DNA from: Misgurnus anguillicaudatus
Lineage: Eukaryota > Chordata > Actinopteri > Cypriniformes > Cobitidae
Reading direction: 5' to 3'
DNA: 64,000 nt
Assembly: GCF_027580225.2 (NCBI RefSeq)
Contig: NC_073358.2
Location: forward strand, 27,554,501-27,618,500
A model generated the notes under the pieces. That model had not been told where the DNA came from, did no database searches, and worked only from the letters and a program-made list of their open reading frames with translations. Numbering within the stretch: position 1 is the stretch's first letter; each line of letters begins with the position of its first letter. Both the position numbers and the translations under genes were made by a program. Shown piece after piece: positions 10,937 through 39,011 of this stretch.

Positions 10937-11540
10937 CACAGTCTCTCGGCAAGTCGTGTTATAGTAATGAACATTTTGATTCATTTATTTGTGTTTGATG
11001 ACTCGAATTTCCGCTGTTTTACGTCTCTGGAGACGAATGCCTTTTTTGTCCGTCGCAGCACGAATTTCTATCAATGGCTGTTTGTGTCTGTGCCATGACT
11101 TTCTTTATCGTGTCATTTTATATTTTGTTTTCTCATCGTTCTTTCCTATTTTTAAATCATTGTCGCTTGGGATAGGGTTAGATTCGTGTTTGCGTTAGGA
11201 TGTAATTTTGTGCATTGGTTTCTAGATGTTTTATGTACGCTTTTAAAACTATTCTCGCCTGGAGTTAGGGTAAGAGTTGGGGTTTGGGTTAGGAAGTCGC
11301 AGAAAGTGATTCTAACCGACAATGGTCAAAAAATAGAAAACAACGATGAGAAAACAAAATACAAAACGACACGACAAAAAAAGTCGTGCCACAGACACGA
11401 ACAGCCATTGATAGAAATTCGTGCCGGCAAGGACGAAAAAGACATCAGTCCCCAAAGACACGAAAAACAGCGTGTCATCAAACACGAAAAAATTCACAAA
11501 ACTATCGTTACCATACCACGACTTACCGTGAGAGTGGGTT
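10937..11540. mobile_element. Palindromic MITE with long inverted arms
   Basis: CTCTCGGCAAGTCGTG near 10942 pairs with CACGACTTACCGTGAGAG ending near 11536. Internal blocks such as GAATTTCTATCAATGGCTGT and ACAGCCATTGATAGAAATTC are exact reverse complements. This explains the mirror-image ORFs seen on both strands here. It lies just upstream of the chrm1 coding exon, in its putative 5' intron or promoter. Confidence 0.75.
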
Positions 11541-11708
11541 GATATAACAGACATGTAAAATTGGCTCAAAACCCAAACTTAACTCTGATTTTGCTCATTC
11601 TCAGCTTAGTCGCAGGGAGCACCTGGTGTTTACAGTCAGAAATGCAGGAGACATCACTTTCTGTCTTTCCTGAAGAATGCATCTTGAAGTTGCATCTCCC
11701 CAGAGAAC

Positions 11709-13187
11709 ATGAACCACACTTGCATCTCTAAAGCAAGAAACCATAGCATGGACCCACTCGGGGGCCACCAGGTATGGGAGGTGGTTCTGATCGTGCTTGT
11801 GAGTGGACCTTTGTCACTTATCACAATACTCGGTAACCTCTTGGTGGTCATCTCCTTCCGGGTCAACAGTCAGCTACGGACCATCAGTAACTACTATCTG
11901 CTGAGTCTGGCAGTGGCAGATTTAATATTAGGTACAGTGTCGATGAACCTATATACTGTGTACATAATAATGGGTCGCTGGATATGGGGCCATCTAGCCT
12001 GCGACCTGTGGCTGACAGTTGACTATGTAGCAAGAAACGCCTCTTTGATGAATCTGCTGGTTATAAGCTTTTACAGATATTTCTCAGTTACACGACCGCT
12101 GACTTACCGAACCAAACGCACACCGAAGAAAGCAGCAGTGCTGATTGCCCTTGCGTGGTTGGTGTCATTTGTGCTATGGGGACCCGCTATCCTAATTTGG
12201 CCTCGTGTGGTGGGCCGACAAGCCGAAGCTGAAACTCAGGACTGCTCTATACCCTTCCTGAAGTTGACTACTTTAACATACGGTTCAGCCATAGCTGCGT
12301 TCTATCTACCGGTCACAATAATGATCATTTTTTATTGGCGAATTTATTGGGAAATTGAGAACAGAGCAAAAGGACTTGCAAGTTTTATTGGGACTGTGCA
12401 AAACACTAAGGCTATAGTTGGTTTAGACACACAATCCATGTACCAGGACAGTCTCAAGAGCAGCTATAGTTGCTCAAAGGAAAGAAATTTCAAAAAGGGC
12501 AAAGAAAAACACAAAGGCATGCCAGATGGATGTTTTCCCTGGAAACAAAATTCTCTAAATTCAACGAGAAATAAAATGGCAGCCATTTTGGAAAAGTCAA
12601 CACATGAGAGTTACAGCAACAAAAGCTGGAACACTGAAGATGAGGGTGTCCCGTTTTCCTCTACAGACAATGAACATGAACAGAACAGTAAGACAAGAGG
12701 GACTTCATCCGAACCGGCTGTGATTAAGCTAAAGGATCTGCCATGCAAATCAGAGGAACCGTTTGCAAAAGCAACAAATGAATCACCAAAGGGTCCCACG
12801 GAGCAACCCCTCTCTAAAACATTCAAAAAGTCAGACAACGAGCCCAGAGCAAAGCATCGCCTCAATATGATCATTCGGGAAAAGAAAGCCGCCCGAACGC
12901 TGAGTGCCATCTTGCTGGCTTTCATCCTAACGTGGACGCCGTACAACATCATGGTTTTGGCTTCCATTTCACACTGTGTTCCTGAAAAACTCTGGCAGCT
13001 CGGATACTGGCTGTGTTACGTGAACAGCACAGTTAATCCTATGTGCTACGCCCTCTGCAACGAGTCCTTCCGGTTCACCTTCAAGGCACTGCTGCTTTGT
13101 CGCTGTGGAGATAAACGAAAGTTGGACACACGCAGCTGGACTCGCACTGCTTCTGCAAAACCAAAAAAACCTTGTAATAATGTATAA
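11709..13187 (+). CDS. chrm1: Muscarinic acetylcholine receptor, M1 type
   Basis: A 492-residue class A GPCR that binds acetylcholine at the plasma membrane; M1-class receptors normally couple to Gq/11. The coding region is intronless, as in vertebrate muscarinic genes. CTCCCCAG (ending 11703) just before AGAAC-ATG is a good splice acceptor, so untranslated exons should lie upstream. Visible features: N-glycosylation sites NHT (2) and NHS (11); D71 (2.50); disulfide cysteines C98 and C179; orthosteric D105 (3.32), W409 (6.48), Y412, N413, Y433 and Y437; NPMCY at 443-447; and a third intracellular loop of about 180 residues. KAARTLSAILLAFILTW and PMCYALCN match M1 better than M3 or M5. Two oddities are that the DRY motif reads YRY (122-124) and that extracellular loop 3 is two residues shorter, lacking one of its usual two cysteines. 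Which teleost duplicate (a or b) this is cannot be decided here. Confidence 0.95.
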   Translation: MNHTCISKARNHSMDPLGGHQVWEVVLIVLVSGPLSLITILGNLLVVISFRVNSQLRTISNYYLLSLAVADLILGTVSMNLYTVYIIMGRWIWGHLACDLWLTVDYVARNASLMNLLVISFYRYFSVTRPLTYRTKRTPKKAAVLIALAWLVSFVLWGPAILIWPRVVGRQAEAETQDCSIPFLKLTTLTYGSAIAAFYLPVTIMIIFYWRIYWEIENRAKGLASFIGTVQNTKAIVGLDTQSMYQDSLKSSYSCSKERNFKKGKEKHKGMPDGCFPWKQNSLNSTRNKMAAILEKSTHESYSNKSWNTEDEGVPFSSTDNEHEQNSKTRGTSSEPAVIKLKDLPCKSEEPFAKATNESPKGPTEQPLSKTFKKSDNEPRAKHRLNMIIREKKAARTLSAILLAFILTWTPYNIMVLASISHCVPEKLWQLGYWLCYVNSTVNPMCYALCNESFRFTFKALLLCRCGDKRKLDTRSWTRTASAKPKKPCNNV

Positions 13188-13363
13188 TCTTTGAGTTTAT
13201 TGTTTGTTGTTCAGGATTCAAATATAGTATTTGGCCAACAATGGTATATCAAAGGGTTTACGTTTACTCTCATTCAGCTGCCTAAAGTCTACATTTTTCT
13301 ATAACTGTGTGTGTTTTTCCCTTCAGCATTTACACACGCATTCATTTTGAATTCAGTTTCGAC

Positions 13364-13877
13364 TAGAGCCCGACCGATAAAGGATTTTGAAGGCCGATAC
13401 CGATACAAATGTTTGATGGTTTTAAAATCCGATATTCCGATATATCGGCGGGGTTTTTTTTTCAGAAACGCGCAACAAAACATTAACAGATTTCCCTAAC
13501 ATTAGTTATTTGTAGTTATTTATGAGTTTTAACTAAAATAATATGATAATGCATTTTAAAAAGAAACTTGTTTCTTTTATTGTCTCGTGACCAACTCACC
13601 ATGAACTCACGTTGTTCTCTCTGCCCGACTCTGGCTGGATTAGCAGGTTGCAGGATGTGTGACGCGTTATACACAAGTATTGCCAACAGGGAGTTTGTAG
13701 AGTGCCCTCTGGTGGACAAACTACACAATGGCAACACTCATGACATGGTCGAAGGCTCTTTCGCCGGGTTTTTTGTTAATATTCATTTATCAGCCATTAT
13801 GAATGCCTATACCGATAATTTGGAAAATGCCTAATATCGGCCGATAATCGGCCTGCCGATATATCGGTCGGGCCCTA
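13364..13877. mobile_element. hAT-type MITE in the chrm1 3' region
   Basis: An exact 8-bp duplication, GTTTCGAC, lies at 13356-13363 and 13878-13885. Between the two copies, terminal repeats TAGAGCCCGACCGATA and TATCGGTCGGGCCCTA bound 514 bases rich in CCGATA/TATCGG. The 8-bp target and the TAG…CTA ends indicate the hAT superfamily. No transposase frame was found. It lies between the chrm1 stop codon and the next polyadenylation signal. Confidence 0.9.
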
Positions 13878-14158
13878 GTTTCGACCACACAGCACATCCA
13901 AAAAGAACTGTATGCCATTTTCACTTTGCCTTACGCATAGATGGAATGCATAAAGCAATCATTTGGAGGGTTTCCTAAATACAGATTCATTACAAAATGT
14001 CACAACATTCCATTAAGAAAATTCTTTCCATGAGCAGTAGTGTGTTAATGTTAAAATTTACTCAACATCCGACCAAAGTGTTGTGACAACAGCTCTTAAA
14101 AAATTATTTTGTTGCTACATGGGATTACTACATAATGCTTTGCAATGAACATCAGTCT

Positions 14159-14164
14159 AATAAA
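14159..14164 (+). terminator. Candidate chrm1 polyadenylation signal
   Basis: AATAAA lies about 970 bases after the chrm1 stop. It is a canonical hexamer on the correct strand, but its use is not shown by the sequence. Confidence 0.35.
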
Positions 14165-14464
14165 CAACAGCAGGGAAATGTGTTTGGAGCAAAGCAGTCA
14201 GTTTGAGTTTCATTTTACAGATCAAACGTAAAGGTCAAATTACTTTTGTGTTTATGTTTTTTTTTACTTATCTTCAAATATGTGACTGTCAAAATTAATG
14301 AGCATTAAAATTTGATGATCTTTGACATGATCTTACTCAGTCAAAATTAAAGATATCAAGATTACACTTTTTACAGAATGTTCTTTAGATCATGTGAAAT
14401 GATTTTATGTAAAAATGACAACTTTAGCTAGTTTTCAGAGGCAGGGTCACATATACACAATGTA

Positions 14465-14983
14465 CAGTACTGTGCAAATGTCTTAGGCCACCATGTCACA
14501 AGTAGATTTGTTGTTTTTGCAATGTTGTGGTGATCATATATAATTGTTTCTCAGTCTTTTTAATAGAATACAACCAGAAAATACAGGAAATGTGTATATA
14601 GTATTAAAAACTGAATGAAAATGTATACTGATGTGTCACATTTTTAGGGTAAACTCCCCTTCCACTTGAGCAATAGCAGGAACTGCAGGATCTCTTGAAC
14701 CTAAATAAAATTAAATCCTAATTTATAATTTTAAAGAAATTAATATTTTTACTTCATTCTGCTCAAAAACACTCAAGATGTGTTTAGTGCCAAGAGAGGT
14801 CACACTAAACACTGACTATGCCTAAAAATGACATTTAGTCCTGAAAATCAAATTTTGTATTTTTTTGTACAAATTTCCTGTTTGTATCTTCATAAAATAG
14901 ATTGAAAATAAATATAAATGGACATTAAAACTTCTAAAACAACAAATCTGGTGTTGCTGGTTTAACACTTTTGCACAGTACTG
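14465..14983. mobile_element. Tc1/mariner-type MITE (CAGTACTGTGCAAA termini)
   Basis: The left end CAGTACTGTGCAAATG and right end CTTTTGCACAGTACTG form inverted termini. They are flanked by TA at 14463-14464 and 14984-14985. The terminal sequence belongs to a very common fish Tc1-like family. No transposase coding remains. Confidence 0.8.
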
Positions 14984-14985
14984 TA

Positions 14986-16317
14986 TGTGGTACAGCTATG
15001 TAGTAAAGATGAATAAGGAATTAGTTTCCTCTAAACACAAAATATGGTCAGTGAGAGTTTTTTTATTTTTCTAGGAAAAAGGGTAGCATACAACATACAT
15101 CTTATAAAATCCCACAACCTAATCCACAAACAATCATTTAGAATAACACAAAATAAAGCGAAATCATGAAATGGCCACTCTCTCTATAGACTGCATCTGT
15201 GAAAATTCCAGGAAATGTGTTACATGTACTAATTATTTTAATTATGGTTAGTTGTCTGATACCATCAAGATAAATTGTAAGATAATCCTTTACTATTTCA
15301 GTACTGTGAAAGTTCAACAGAATGAGTGTAAACAAAAATGCTATGTATAAATGACAACGTACTGTAAGATAAACATGCAGTGACTTAACTGAGAATGCAA
15401 AATAAAACAAAAGATAAGATACCGTACATGTTTATGAGTTCTGTAAGCAATAATGTACTGACAGTATTTGATAAAAGCCTACAACATCACTGCTGTCTAC
15501 AGCTGATAAAAAACTGAAGACTTGCAGAGCACACAGAATTATCATTGGGTCAATTAATTTCTTAATTCAGTCTTCATTTACACAGAACAGGACTGAGGAA
15601 GACAACTGGATGAACCCCAGTGGATTTATTCCTTAAACAAAAGGATGTTTGGGCTAGTTTGCAACAGGATGGGAACAAAGGGAAACATTTGAAGAAGGCC
15701 ATATATTTGCCTCTAGGAAGCTATTCAAACGAAGCTGTGCCAAATTCAGGAAATACTACAATTTACTGATGTTAGCGCTATGTCAACGTGCTGAAAACCT
15801 CATGTTCTCAAAGCTTCTTTTTGTTTTCTCCAGAAATGAAGAAAAAGTCCTATATGGGATGAACATTCTTTTTTTTTAAAACACACGAATACATAAAATG
15901 GCACACATTTGCTTTTGACAAAAATCTCACAAAATTAGATTAAAGAAGCAGCCTTTAAATTAAAGCATGCTGAATTGTATTTACCACCCTATTGAGCATG
16001 TGATGCTCCCAGAGGCACTCTGACAGTACACTTCTTTGTTAATATAATAAAAAAAATCGCTCCACATCTAAAATACATAAGCTGCTAAACATGCAGAGCT
16101 TTTAGTTTTTGAAAGAATCCAATACAAACTAGCTCAATTCAGAACAACTGTTCACTGTCGTTTACAAACTGGCAATTGGCAATTCAATTTAGTTTAAAAG
16201 AAATGAATAAATATCAGTGAAATGTATACTTGGCTCATTTTATGGAAATATGATGTCATTACAGTAAACATGAAAATGATGGCATAGAACTTTGAGAGAT
16301 TTCCAAAAATACAAATC
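14986..16317 (-). other. Gene-free stretch, possibly the distal dpf2 3' UTR
   Basis: No gene or transposon structure was recognised over 1.3 kb, which is unusual for this window. A - strand AATAAA lies at 15062-15067. With the dpf2 stop at 18655, a 3' UTR reaching here (interrupted by MITEs at 16.3-17.7 kb) is possible. The 90-codon - strand ORF at 15138-15410 has no recognisable domain. Confidence 0.3.
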
Positions 16318-16320
16318 TTA

Positions 16321-17079
16321 TGCTGCGTTCACACCAGCCACGGTAGAGGCGTCAAACGTGAGTGATTTCAATGTTAAGTCAATGTAAAGACGCGTTTACG
16401 CACGTCTGGAGGTTTTGTGGCGCGAATGAGCCGTTTAGCACGGCGTGAATGACTGTGGGTTCACACCAGACACAATTTGACTTCAACAATTTGCGAGTAG
16501 ATTACATACAAAGTCAATGCAAAGACGCAATCAGATGCGTCCTCGCGTGGGGTGATGCAAATGACGCGATATGGGTGGCACGTTTGCCGCAAAAACATGC
16601 GCTATTCACCTCAAACGCGTTTATTCAACTTGAGCGAAAAATTAGCATAACACGAAGTTAAATCCTCCGAGTAATCTAGAGTGAGTAACGCGATGCCCTA
16701 CGTTTGGTGTGTACGTAGCATGAAGCTTTTAGCGCGGCGCGAATGAGGCATTTAGCGCGGTAGATGCGAATCCGCCTCATTCGCATGTTTAGTTCACTTG
16801 AATGACGCAAATTGAGCATTGCCGCTGGAAACTTTTGAGAGTTGAAAAATCTGAACTTTGGCAGAAAAAAATCAGGAGCTTGCTCTAGTAGTGACATGAT
16901 TACAGGAAGCGAGCGGAGTCGCAGAAGCCCCTCGCATGACGCGAATTTCTGCGTGAACGTTTCAAATGACTAGAATTTCACACGCAAATGAAGCGAGTAA
17001 TCTCAAAATTTTCAAGCGTCCAGCTACGTGCAAATAGCGCGTTTTTGTCGCCTCTACCGCGTTTGGTGTGAATCCAGCA
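16321..17079. mobile_element. PIF/Harbinger-type MITE
   Basis: The termini TGCTGCGTTCACACCA and TGGTGTGAATCCAGCA are flanked by TTA on both sides (16318-16320 and 17080-17082). A 3-bp TNA target is typical of PIF/Harbinger elements. The interior holds several direct and inverted copies of GCGCGAATGA and CGCGTTTGGTGTG-like phrases. The small ORFs at 16449-16897 are internal to the repeat. Confidence 0.8.
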
Positions 17080-17082
17080 TTA

Positions 17083-17702
17083 CACTGTAAAAAATGATAT
17101 TATATCAATATATTTTTATGTTACTTTAACTTAACAAATTAAGTTAACTCTTTTCGCTGCCAGAGTTTTTTTTTAAGTTTCCAGCCAGCGCCAGCGTTTT
17201 TCATGATTTTCACAAAAGTTTAATGCCTTCCAGAAAATGTTTTTCTTTAAATATATAAACATACAATATACCAAATGAAAGAACAGACCCTCTGCTTTCA
17301 AACAAAAAAACCTGTTTCATCCTACCTTCAGTAGTTCTTTTGTAATCAGCTTTTGAATATGGGTAGGTTTCTGCAAAAACACCACATTTTGAGCAAAAAG
17401 CAGAGATAATTCAATTTTTGTGACTGACTTTTCATAGAGATCCCATTCAGAGCGATCTTTAAAAAACAAACATGGACATGCAGCCGCTTGCCATAGGGCA
17501 ATACTTCCGGGTTTAAAAAGTTGCGGTGGATAATAGCGGTATTGCGGAAAGCCGTAAATACTCGTCATTGGCAGGGAAGCGTTTTCTCTTGGCGGCGAAA
17601 GAGTTTAACAATATAAACGTTTTTCTAAGTTATGTCAACTTATCACAAGTCAAAATTGAAAATAGTTGGTTGAATTGACTTGCATAATTAAGTTTTACAG
17701 TG
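17083..17702. mobile_element. TA-flanked MITE (CACTGTAAAA termini) interrupted by another element
   Basis: CACTGTAAAAAATGATAT at the left and TTAAGTTTTACAGTG at the right are flanked by TA at 17081-17082 and 17703-17704. Its left TA overlaps the right TTA of the adjacent Harbinger-type MITE. The middle is occupied by the TTAA element at 17148-17604. Confidence 0.72.
17148..17604. mobile_element. TTAA MITE (CTCTTTCGCCGCC termini) nested in the TA MITE
   Basis: CTCTTTTCGCTGCC after TTAA (17144-17147) pairs with GGCGGCGAAAGAG(T) before TTAA (17605-17608). A second copy in opposite orientation lies at 47204-47698. Shared internal phrases include CCAGAAAATGTTTTTCTT and its complement. Confidence 0.78.
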
Positions 17703-18654
17703 TAGTAAAGTCTGTACTGTTGGCGGATCGATTTTATTCCAACTGTTGTTTGCCATTAATGTTTAAGGGCATACTGTATATACAGGCCTGTGAACATATG
17801 AGGCCTATTTTCTGTGCATAATTAGGGTATCCCAAAATAACTAAAAATGAAGATGAATACATTTCAAGTCACTAACCTTATCTTGCATGATTAAACCATT
17901 CATTACTAGAGCCCACTTACTGACTGCTAGATTCAGTATTTAAGTGGCATGTGCAGATGAGAGGCTATCATTAAACCTCAGGAAATCCCATTATAATGAA
18001 CCATTTCTATAGTTTCTATAAGATCTTAAATACAACACACCTTTATATGCTATACAAATATATAAATATACAAAAACACATTTGCTTTTTTCTATTTCGC
18101 TTATTATGAACAAGCATTGGCATGCTGATTGGTTTCAACTATTCCTCTCTGTGAAAAGAACAGTGTCGGTACATTTGCATATTTTGGGTAAGCGATGATT
18201 ATTTTGGCTGATATAAGCATGATTTGTTTTCAGTATTTGCGGAAACGGGTGGAAATATTCAGGTCTAATATGAGCAGGAACTCAAAAACAGAGTCATATA
18301 TTCTCATACAGTGACTTCCTCTAAGAAGGGTCAACACCAAGTATGTACTGTTAAAAGAGTTTCCATCCAGTATAGAATGGATGTATTGCCATGTTCATTC
18401 ACTTTGGAAGGACTAATAGTTGAAAACAAAGAGCAAGGGTAGTTTGAAACTAGGAACTGTGTAACAGTCATACTGAGATCAAACCTGCAAAGATGGGAGA
18501 TTTAAAACTCTCTTCTTCTCTCCTTTCATTTGTAACTATGGGGAGGGTAAAGGTGGTCGTCCCTTTCCGTTCCACTTAAACCTCTGTTTAACACCTTTCA
18601 TTTGATTGACTGAACGAATGTTTGAAAGTGAAAGGGTCTTTTCAAAAAGGATCA

Positions 18655-35440
<16,786 letters not shown>

Positions 35441-35451
<11 letters not shown>

Positions 35452-35520
35452 CTTGGCTCTACAGCGCTCACAGTGTGTGTTCTGCGCACGCGCAAAGGGA
35501 AAGACCTTAGAGAAAGGTCA
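35441..35520 (-). promoter_or_regulatory. dpf2: dpf2 core promoter region with NRF1-like and YY1-like motifs
   Basis: TGCGCACGCGCA at 35483-35494 differs by one base from the palindromic NRF1 consensus TGCGCATGCGCA. AAGATGGCGGC (35453 to 35443, - strand) matches the YY1 motif commonly found at 5' ends of vertebrate housekeeping genes and contains the start codon. There is no TATA box near. The short 5' leader and CpG content fit a housekeeping promoter. Motif function is inferred. Confidence 0.55.
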
Positions 35521-37339
35521 CAGGTCGGGGTGTGAACACAATCCATTCATTTTTCCATACAAAAGTGTATGTTAATGGGAACTCCTTCGTCAAAAACATG
35601 TAGGAATAAATTGTATGAAGTTGGTTAAGAATGCATACATTTTTCCTCAATTACACAATTTAATTTTTGTAAATTAAGCTAACAAAAACTCCTTTATTGT
35701 CGTCGTTGTTGTTATCTATATGACATTTTAATGCTGTAGCTTTTGCAGAGTATACTTCCTATCGTAACTGTAAAAGAAACAATTAAAGCAAAGCTTGTGT
35801 TGTAGTGTGTGCAAATAGACACAAGGTGGCATTGGTGGCCCATGTGGTAATTCAAACAATCAACAGTTTAATCTCTACAAATCTAATTTATTATTGGAAG
35901 GATATTAAAAATTAAACAAAATCTAATTTAGTCTGGTTATTTTAGTTACACCCATTACTAGCAGATACAATTGTCCAACACTGATGCTCTTGTGCTGGTG
36001 AAAAATCTTTCCAGAAGAATTTAAGCTGTTATAGCAGCAATGGTAGTATTGTTTTCATCATACTTTTAAACTGAAATCTTCAAAAAGAACATATGTGTTT
36101 TGTGTATAGGTATTCGCATATAATTGGCTAAATATCATGCAGTATATTTGGCTATCTTAGTTTGACCATGTGCAAAGCAGAAGCTCATGCACATTTGATT
36201 TATGCTATTTTTAAACGGTGAAAAGATAGAGGCTATCACACAATAACAATGTCTCTTCAAACCTCTTAATCTTTTCCCTGCTTTTTCTTCACAATCCATC
36301 ATTTATTCCTCTTTCTCAGTAACAACTGATAGTTTGTGATAGCACCCCCACACAGAGCAAAGCCTTAGCCTTTAACACATTCACAAAGATGGTACTGATA
36401 ACGGAGCACACACTGAATACTTTCCTCCCTTCCTTACAGCACTTTCAGAATATTCCATGAAAAGGTTTTCACTTGTGTGTGTGTGCATGTGGAAAATAGC
36501 CCTCTGGGTGGTTATTATCTGTTACACGTTGTTAGTATGTGAGTAAGAAAGCCAGTGATATAAGATCCCCCTCACACACATAGAAATATGCACAAACACA
36601 CAGTGTCTGTTAAATGTTAATAGATTATATAATTAACTCTGAACACCTTCCATGTTAGTGTCCCGTCATGATTTATGTTGCCTAAAGCTTCAGATTAAGC
36701 AAGTCTGCTCACATCCAAAGAAGTTGTGCCACTATGCTTTCTCTTGTTGCTCTGTTATTGTATAAGTGCTGAATAAGTGACTCTCAGTAAGGCAAAATCT
36801 GGATTTATTGGGGCCTCTTTATAAACCAAAAAAAAGAGTTCACAGAAAAAAATATTTTATTTTTGATACATAAGCAGTCATTAAGAATGCAGATTAACTG
36901 GCAGATCATCTTCATATTTTTTGGAGATTTTGCATTGAGTTAATGAGAATTAATTGAGGAGCCTCGCCCTGTTTTGCTATTACTATAAATAAATGTGTAT
37001 GAAAGTGCAACAATGTGCTTTGTTAATAAAGATCACTAAATCACTATAAAGGATTGTGATATGTGGTCTCCATAGCAACTTTGGATATTTTTATATATGA
37101 TACATGCAGTTCCGTTTTCCTTCATTCTAACCATCATGTACCTTCAACCCTTTTCCTTCCTTCCGGCTAACCTCCTAACTCTCTCTCTCTCTCTCTCTGG
37201 TGTTCCCATGGTATTGTAATCGTAGGGTCAGGGGCTTCGGCTGCTCTGTGTTAATAAAGCCAGTTGGAAAGATTCCCAGGCCCTGTGCAGAAAATAGAGG
37301 AGCTACTGCAAATAAGCAAAGTACACACTCTCGAACTAT
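35521..37339. other. Intergenic, no gene recognised
   Basis: AT-rich sequence upstream of dpf2 without recognisable coding exons or intact transposons. It contains a short CT run at 37180-37198. Confidence 0.4.
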
Positions 37340-37340
37340 G

Positions 37341-37431
<91 letters not shown>
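37340..37431. repeat. (CA)n microsatellite, 92 bp
   Basis: About 45 CA units. The paired 91-92-codon ORFs on both strands are produced by it. Confidence 0.97.
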
Positions 37432-37433
<2 letters not shown>

Positions 37434-38135
37434 TGTATCTGCATAGAATGCATTCAGAACAGAATACCTAAGTAACAGCCATGCATGCTAAGACTTGCTG
37501 CAACAGGTAAAAGCTGTTCAACAGCTAAAGAATTCTGTTGTAATAAATAAGTAAAGGGTGAGATGGATTAAAATCAACTGTCAGGAACACTCATATGACA
37601 TAAAAATAAGTTGTTTCACTTCTAAATTACACTTAAAATATGCACAATACAAAGAAGCATGCAAAGACACATATGGGTCAATGACTCCGAAAATGTATTT
37701 AAAAGAAAAAATCTTTAAAAAATTGATGTTATGCATATTTTTGAGTCAGGACTGTGTTTAAAAGGATTGTTTATTAAACAACGTTTCAGTACATTTTTAT
37801 TTTATTTGCATATCCAAATTGTAAAAAAATCAGGTGGTACAACCAATCATTGTCTACCAGCCTTCACATTACATTAAAATAGCTATTTTAACAGTATTTA
37901 AGAAAAAACTAATTCAGCCATAAAGACCACCCATGGGTTCACTGATGATGTGATATCTTGTTTACTGTTTATACTTAATAACGTCTTAATAAAAGATTGT
38001 ACTACCTTGACATTTGAGAACATTGTTACACAATTATCCTAACAACTATATATGTGAGATTTGTTCATAGGAAAGGTTTCGAACATAAAATAATGCCAAA
38101 GTATCTTATTTTTAATCATTTAAACATTTCCTTAA

Positions 38136-38482
38136 AGGTGCATTGTGTAAATTTCAGCAGCATCTAGCAGTGAGATCAGCGGCTCAGTCCACCGTTCACC
38201 AAAACGCATAGAGAAGCTACGGTTGCCACAACAGGACATACATGTCATTGTCGGGGAAAACTTAATAAAAAAGTTTGTCCGTTAAGGGCTTCTTTAGAAA
38301 CATGGCGGCACAAAATGGCGACTTCCATGTAAGGGGACCCTCTGTGTATGTAGATAAAAACATATCATTCTAAGGTAATAAAAACTTAACGGTTCATTAT
38401 GAAAGGTCCACTGATAATATAGTTTTGTATATTATATTACATTTCTGTCAAGAGATCTTTCTAGAAGTTACACACTGCACCT
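38136..38482. mobile_element. TTAA MITE, GGTGCAGTGTGTAA family, copy 3
   Basis: TTAA lies at 38132-38135 and 38483-38486. The termini AGGTGCATTGTGTAA and TTACACACTGCACCT are inverted. Internal AGAGAAGCTACGGTTGCC and TTAAGGGCTTCTTTAGAA match copy 1 (5810-6174) in reverse orientation. Confidence 0.82.
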
Positions 38483-38604
38483 TTAAACTTCTAATTTGTA
38501 CAGACCCACCTGCCATTTTACATGTTTGAGAAACCAAAACAAAATTCAGTATTTATTATTAAAAATAAAGTGACACATGTCATAAATGTATCAAGTTATT
38601 TTTA

Positions 38605-38880
38605 TATTATACCACGAGGCTGTTGAATGCTTTATTCGGATTGGCTGAGAAATGTCCCATGGGTGTTGATTATTTTTCTGTACACCGCACATCTAACTTG
38701 TCAAATGTCTTAAAAATAGGCATCAGCGCAGTGTTTGTGGTAATCGTGGTATAAGCAGAATAATTTACTCTGGTCCTTTGAATTATTTGAAAATAATGCA
38801 CACCCGCAGTGTAACATTCCCACCTTGGGTGTGCATTATTTTCTTATAATTCAATGGCCCGTCGTCAGTTATTCCTGGCA
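38605..38880. repeat. Dispersed repeat, longer copy of 9255-9358
   Basis: It begins TTATACCACGAGGCTGTTG and ends CGTCAGTTATTCCTGG. It contains GGTATAAGCAGAATAATTTA and TTGAAAATAATGCACACCCG in addition to the blocks shared with 9.3 kb. Confidence 0.6.
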
Positions 38881-39011
38881 TACATAATGTCACTGGACAC
38901 AAAATGTCATGTCATCCACCCATTTACATTTTTAATAGTTATATAAAAAAATAGAAAAATCTAGTAATAAAATATCAAACAGCTACTGTATAACATATAT
39001 ATATATATATA

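Noticed and set aside
11186..11569. Paired ORFs on both strands upstream of chrm1
   Set aside because: Mirror images caused by the palindromic MITE at 10937-11540.
12611..12967. 118-codon ORF antisense to chrm1
   Set aside because: Shadow of the receptor third-loop coding sequence.
37175..37475. ORFs rich in Thr-His or Val-Cys
   Set aside because: Products of the CA microsatellite.
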